From Thermocaproicibacter melissae (GTDB lineage: Bacteria; Bacillota; Clostridia; Oscillospirales; Acutalibacteraceae), in the NCBI RefSeq assembly GCF_024498295.1, contig NZ_CP101827.1:1554001-1618000 (forward strand): 64,000 bases of DNA, in the 5' to 3' direction. Shown here one piece after another: positions 60,565 through 64,000 of this stretch (within the stretch, counting starts at the first letter, position 1; each line of letters starts with the position of its first letter). The notes beneath the pieces were generated by a model that was not told where the DNA came from, ran no database searches, and saw only the letters and a program-made list of their open reading frames with translations. The translations under genes were made by a program, and so were the position numbers.

Positions 60565-61290
60565 TTAGTTCGCAGCCTGAACCATCGCGTGGCGAATGAC
60601 TTTGTCGCCTATGCAATAGCCTTTCTGGAACACCTTTGCAACGACGTTCTCACCGAGGTTTTCGTCTTCGATGTGGGCAACGGCGTTGTGCTTCATCGGG
60701 TCAAAGGGTTCGCCCTCTTTTCCCATTTCGGTAACGCCGAGCTTTTCGAGCGCCGCAAGCATCTGTTTGTGGGTCATTTCCACACCTGTGCGAAGAGCTT
60801 CAACCGAGCACTCTTTCTGCTCCAGTGCACGTTCCAGATTATCTTCAACGCCGAGGAACTCTTTCACGGCATCCGCTACGGCATCGTTGTAAAGGGCTTC
60901 CTTTTCCCTCGCCGTGCGTTTGCGGTAGTTATCGTACTCCGCCGCCGTGCGCAGCAAGATGTCTTTCTGCTTTGCAAGGGCTTTCTCGGTTTCTTCGAGC
61001 TTTTTCTTGGTTTCTTCCAGTTCTTTCTTGAGTAATTCGGCATCGGGAACCTGATTTCCCTCGCCACCCTGAGTTTCGGCCGTCGGCTTCTCTTCACCGG
61101 TGTTTTCCGCCATCTTCTCGGCTGTCTCTTTCTCAGCCGTTGCATTTTCGGCCGTTGTATTTTCGGCTGCCTCTTGCTTTTCTTCACCGGTGTTTTCCGC
61201 TATTTTCTTATCAGCTGTCTCTTTTTCAGCTGCTGTGTTTTCGGCTGCCTCCTGCTTTTCTTTTTTGGCGTTCTCTTTTTCTTGATTCAA
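60565..61290 (-). CDS. grpE: Nucleotide exchange factor GrpE with repetitive N-terminus
   Basis: 241 aa. The C-terminal part (about 80-241) is a normal GrpE: a long coiled coil (ELEETKKKLEETEKALAKQ), RTAAEYDNYRKRT, then the beta-wing with HNAVAHIEDENLGENVV and KGYCIGDKVIRHAMV. The first 75 residues are an unusual low-complexity tail built from imperfect repeats of AENTGEEK and AEKETAEK, about twice as long as common GrpE tails. TTG start at 61290, 8 nt after GGGGGG. Second gene of the heat-shock operon. Confidence 0.96.
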   Translation of the reverse strand: MNQEKENAKKEKQEAAENTAAEKETADKKIAENTGEEKQEAAENTTAENATAEKETAEKMAENTGEEKPTAETQGGEGNQVPDAELLKKELEETKKKLEETEKALAKQKDILLRTAAEYDNYRKRTAREKEALYNDAVADAVKEFLGVEDNLERALEQKECSVEALRTGVEMTHKQMLAALEKLGVTEMGKEGEPFDPMKHNAVAHIEDENLGENVVAKVFQKGYCIGDKVIRHAMVQAAN

Positions 61291-61308
61291 GAGAAAAGCC
61301 CCCCTTTA

Positions 61309-62340
61309 TTAATCTAAATCCATCAACTCGGTGAGCATTCTGCCGACCGAACTGGAAAGGTATTCCATGTTGGTGATGATTTTTCCGTAATCCATGCGCG
61401 TCGGGCCGATAACCGCAATCGCTCCGGCGTCTCTGTTGCCGATGGAGTAGCGTGAGACAATCACGCTGGAATCCTGCAGTTCCGGACGCTGACTTTCAAG
61501 GCCGATGAGCACTTTGGTGTTCTCTTTTCCTCTCGAGAGTAGCTTACAGAGGTCTGCGGGACGCGAGAGAAAATCTACGATTCTTCGGATATCTTCCTGC
61601 CTGAATTCCGGGTAAATCAGCAAGTTGACTTCACCGTTCAGGCACACATCGGAATGTGCGGATTCTCTTGCCGCTTCCGCCACCGCCATCAGCGCCGAAC
61701 TCATCATCATGGCCATATCGCCCAGCGATGCCGCCAAAGTCTGCATATAGGCCGGCGTAACGGAGATAACCGGCACACCAACCAGCTTTTCGTTCAGCAG
61801 GCGGAAGAAAACCCTGAGGATTTCCGGCGTGAGGTCGAAATCGCAGTGGAAAACGCGGCTCTTCATCGTACCGGCTGAGGTCATCAGGATGACCATTGCC
61901 GTGCGGCGGCTGGTCTGCACCAACTGAATCGCCCGAATGACGCCGTCTTCACCGCTCGGAGTGGTGGAGACTGCTGCGTACTTTGTCATGGAAGCAAGTA
62001 CCTTTGCCACGCCTTCCAGAAGCTTTTCCGGGTCGTAGGCGGAGGGAAGAATCATACTGTCGAGATACTGCTTCTCTTCCTGTGAAATGGGCCGCCGTTT
62101 CATGAGCGAATCAATGTAAACGCGGTAGCCTTTCTGGGAAGGAACGCGCCCGGCCGACGTATGCGGCTGCTCCAAAAGGCCCATGGAGCTCAACTCACTC
62201 ATCTCATTGCGAACGGTTGCCGGAGACACCCGGAAGTTAAGGGTATCGCAAAGCGACTTTGAACCAACCGGCTCGCCTGTTGCGATGTAGAGTTCCACGA
62301 CCGCTGCGAGGATTTTCCGTTTTCGTTCGCTAAGTTCCAA
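61309..62340 (-). CDS. hrcA: Heat-inducible repressor HrcA
   Basis: 343-aa repressor that binds CIRCE. N-terminal winged helix (LSERKRKILAAVVELYI, GEPVGSKSL, SPATVRNEMSELSSMGLL, HTSAGRVPSQKGYR), and a C-terminal domain with GAIAVIGPTRMDYGKII. TTG start at 62340 after AAAAGGG. First gene of hrcA-grpE-dnaK-dnaJ and autoregulated through the CIRCE just upstream. HrcA activity is tuned by GroE in other bacteria; groE is not in the window. Confidence 0.97.
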   Translation of the reverse strand: MELSERKRKILAAVVELYIATGEPVGSKSLCDTLNFRVSPATVRNEMSELSSMGLLEQPHTSAGRVPSQKGYRVYIDSLMKRRPISQEEKQYLDSMILPSAYDPEKLLEGVAKVLASMTKYAAVSTTPSGEDGVIRAIQLVQTSRRTAMVILMTSAGTMKSRVFHCDFDLTPEILRVFFRLLNEKLVGVPVISVTPAYMQTLAASLGDMAMMMSSALMAVAEAARESAHSDVCLNGEVNLLIYPEFRQEDIRRIVDFLSRPADLCKLLSRGKENTKVLIGLESQRPELQDSSVIVSRYSIGNRDAGAIAVIGPTRMDYGKIITNMEYLSSSVGRMLTELMDLD

Positions 62341-62364
62341 CCCTTTTCCCTTCTTATCTATGGA

Positions 62365-62431
62365 TTAGCACTCGTGTATGTTGAGTGCTAACTCTGTCTA
62401 TAAGAGTACCATTACTTTGCCCGAATGTCAA
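62365..62431 (-). promoter_or_regulatory. hrcA promoter with CIRCE element
   Basis: CIRCE: TTAGCACTC (62365-62373), 9 nt, GAGTGCTAA (62383-62391), a perfect match. Upstream on the minus strand lie TTGACA (62426-62431), 17 nt, TACTCT (62403-62408). The element is just downstream of the -10, so HrcA binding blocks start and elongation. Confidence 0.96.
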
Positions 62432-62530
62432 GTTTTTATTTGTAAACTAATTGTGACGTAACAGGAATTTTCGCTGGAAATTTACACCGTCTGGGCACCA
62501 TTAAGGCGCCCGACATCAATAGTCCGTGCG

Positions 62531-62547
62531 TGCAGGCTCAGCCTGCA
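62531..62547. repeat. Palindrome copy 2, overlapping the hemW stop codon
   Basis: TGCAGGCT-C-AGCCTGCA includes the hemW stop (62538-62540). Same core as 7072-7086. A second small hairpin (GGGCACC/GGCGCCC, 62493-62511) follows on the minus strand, so together they may end hemW transcription. Confidence 0.45.
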
Positions 62548-63647
62548 AACAGAATTTCCGCTGTGAGCATATTGGAAACAAGAAATCCCTTCGGCGTGAA
62601 ATGAAAGCCGCCTTTTTCGCAGACCGTCAGGCCGCCCGCTTCATACCGCCGGGCGGCTTTTTTGATGCGCTCGGGTATCGGGGTTCCGAACCGCGCGAGG
62701 CAGGCTTCGTCGGTAAGGCCTTCCGTCAGGCGCAGGCGGAGCATCGCAAACTCCTCAAACCCGCCGCCTGTGCCGTCCTGCTCCGGTTCCTCGCCGCGCA
62801 GAAAGCCGGCAAGGCTTCGGGCATAATGAAATCGCTTTCCGCTGAGGAACGAATGTGCCGAAGGCCCGAGACCAAGGTATTCCTCACAATGCCAGTACTT
62901 CGTGTTGTGCCGGCTTTCAAAACCCGGCTCCGCGAAATTGGAAATTTCATACTGCCGATACCCGAGTGTTTCTAGCTCGCGGCAGGCGGCGAGATAAAGC
63001 TCCGCCGCGCCGTCTTCACTCGGCAGGTTCAGCGTATCTTTTTGTTTCCAATATAACGTGTGCGGCTCCAGAATAAGCAGGTAGGCGGAAACGTGTTTCG
63101 CGCCAAGTTTCCTGCAAAACGATACGGAACGGGCAAGGCTTTCTTCCGTCTGCCCCTGTACCGCAAGCATGAGGTCTAGGGAAAGGTTCTCGATTCCGGC
63201 CCGATGCGCCGCTTCCGCGGCCCTGGCCGCATCGTCCGCCGTATGTCTGCGGCCGAGCAGGCGCAGTTCGTTTTCGTCCGCGGACTGCAAGCCGAGCGAG
63301 ACTCGGTTTACGCCCGCCGCCGAGGCTTCGCGGAAAAAATCCGAAAGGTCGCCGCCGGGGTTTGCCTCCACGGTGATTTCGGCATTTTCCAGGCCGAATA
63401 CGCTTCTTGCCGCTTCGGTGATGCGGGCAATGCGTTTTCCGCCCAGCAGGCTCGGCGTTCCGCCGCCGAAATACAGCGTGTCCGCGCTTCGGCCGGTTTC
63501 TTTCGACCAGAATTTTATTTTGCCAATGATACTTTCCGTATATTCATCCATCATGGCTTCCGTTCCGCGCAGGGAAAAGAAGTCGCAATAAGGACATTTT
63601 CCGTCGCAAAACGGCACATGAATGTAAAGGCCGAAAGGATTTTGCAT
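62538..63647 (-). CDS. hemW: Radical SAM heme chaperone HemW
   Basis: 369-aa HemN-like radical SAM protein. The cluster motif CDGKCPYC is near the N-terminus (YIHVPFCDGKCPYCDF), followed by YFGGGTPSLL and ITVEANPGG. Length and adjacency to lepA and hrcA fit HemW, a heme-trafficking chaperone rather than the coproporphyrinogen oxidase. The ATG at 63647 follows AGGAAGAG; the frame upstream runs into the lepA terminator and is not coding. HemN itself would be longer. Confidence 0.95.
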   Translation of the reverse strand: MQNPFGLYIHVPFCDGKCPYCDFFSLRGTEAMMDEYTESIIGKIKFWSKETGRSADTLYFGGGTPSLLGGKRIARITEAARSVFGLENAEITVEANPGGDLSDFFREASAAGVNRVSLGLQSADENELRLLGRRHTADDAARAAEAAHRAGIENLSLDLMLAVQGQTEESLARSVSFCRKLGAKHVSAYLLILEPHTLYWKQKDTLNLPSEDGAAELYLAACRELETLGYRQYEISNFAEPGFESRHNTKYWHCEEYLGLGPSAHSFLSGKRFHYARSLAGFLRGEEPEQDGTGGGFEEFAMLRLRLTEGLTDEACLARFGTPIPERIKKAARRYEAGGLTVCEKGGFHFTPKGFLVSNMLTAEILFAG

Positions 63648-63672
63648 CTGTTCTCTTCCTTTTATAAAGCAA

Positions 63673-63696
63673 GAGCCGGGCAAAACCGCCCGACTC
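63673..63696 (-). terminator. Terminator-like hairpin after lepA
   Basis: GAGCCGGGC (63673-63681) and GCCCGACTC (63688-63696) pair with one G-T wobble. On the minus strand it lies between the lepA stop and hemW start and is followed by TTGCTTT, so it probably reduces read-through into hemW. Confidence 0.6.
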
Positions 63697-63758
63697 GATT
63701 TTTCTCGAAGTTTCTGAATCTCTCCCACCAGCGATGAAACTTCGCAGCCTCAGGCCGC

Positions 63759-64000
63759 TTATTCGTCGAGCTTTAGCACGCTCATAAACGCCTCCTGCGG
63801 CACCTCTACCGTGCCGAGCTGGCGCATGCGCTTCTTGCCTTCCTTCTGCTTTTCGAGGAGTTTCTTCTTGCGCGAAATGTCGCCGCCGTAGCACTTTGCG
63901 AGAACGTCTTTGCGAAGCGCCTTCACGGTCTCGCGGGCGATAATGCGCCCGCCCACGCAGGCCTGAATCGGCACTTCAAACAGCTGACGCGGAATTTTCT
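63759..64000 (-). CDS. lepA: Elongation factor 4 (LepA), 3' end (continues past the right edge)
   Basis: The minus strand from base 64000 to the TAA at 63759-63761 encodes the last 80 residues of Lep[21 protein letters not shown], then [25 protein letters not shown] (described by its ends ETVKALRK and [10 protein letters not shown]) and the C-terminal basic helix with GKKRMRQLG and [10 protein letters not shown]. These are LepA-specific C-terminal sequences. LepA back-translocates stalled ribosomes. hemW downstream is the usual neighbour in Firmicutes. Confidence 0.96.
   Translation of the reverse strand, partial: KIPRQLFEVPIQACVGGRIIARETVKALRKDVLAKCYGGDISRKKKLLEKQKEGKKRMRQLGTVEVPQEAFMSVLKLDE

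Noticed and set aside
62341-62537. Small gene between hrcA and hemW
   Set aside because: The stretch is filled by the CIRCE, promoter and two hairpins; no start site.

Overview
The window looks like a chromosome segment of a spore-forming, fibre-degrading Clostridia member. The order Oscillospirales (Ruminococcaceae-like) is my best guess; this is inference from gene content and mid-50s GC coding DNA with AT-rich spacers. Supporting signs are the hrcA-grpE-dnaK-dnaJ order with a CIRCE element and hemW and lepA beside it, a YpeB germination protein, a single arg operon with an ARG box, Shine-Dalgarno-led genes with many TTG/GTG starts, and LplB/LplC-type sugar permeases without their own ATPase.

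Layout. 1-4 kb: 5' part of murD, an EAL phosphodiesterase, ypeB. 4-12.4 kb: a complete arginine operon on the minus strand (argG-H-C-J-B-D-F in transcription order) from one promoter with an ARG box. 12.6-14.4 kb: a flavin reductase-like protein and hflX. 14.6-24.7 kb: a minus-strand phage-derived cluster running terS, terL, portal, protease, decoration protein, capsid, connectors, LysM baseplate protein, hub, spike, gp25-like, baseplate J, XkdU-like. It carries intact packaging motifs, but I see no sheath, tape measure, fibre, holin, lysin, integrase or phage regulator. 24.8-28.3 kb: a GntR regulator with a clear operator, an internally deleted ABC ATPase remnant, and tandem CPBP proteases, the second frameshifted at a G run. 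28.5-33.7 kb: degV, tRNA-Arg(CCG), a broken MFS transporter, a diaminopimelate decarboxylase and its TrmB regulator. 33.8-36.8 kb: thioredoxin, then HAD, YqxD/YaiI and COG2509 genes. 37-40.4 kb: ilvB-ilvN-ilvC. 40.5-41.9 kb: a DUF975 protein and an unknown coiled coil. 42-52.1 kb: an arabinoxylan-oligosaccharide locus (ABC importer, GH39, GH51, two esterases). 52.8-57.1 kb: MarR plus a heterodimeric ABC exporter. 57.3-64 kb: heat-shock operon, hemW, 3' end of lepA.

How it fits together. The arg and ilv operons are standard biosynthesis. The 42-57 kb region reads as import and cytoplasmic breakdown of substituted xylan oligomers: no enzyme has a signal peptide, and palindromes of the form GCTAA-N3/4/5-TTAGC recur upstream of the importer and esterase operons. 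The neighbouring MarR/exporter pair may handle released phenolics (inference). The most unusual region is the 10-kb phage-derived cluster, which keeps head, packaging and baseplate genes but has only a tiny translationally coupled ORF where the tail-shaft genes normally sit. Two of its genes appear to start at GTA codons overlapping the previous stop, and yqxD at 34.9 kb appears to start at ATA.
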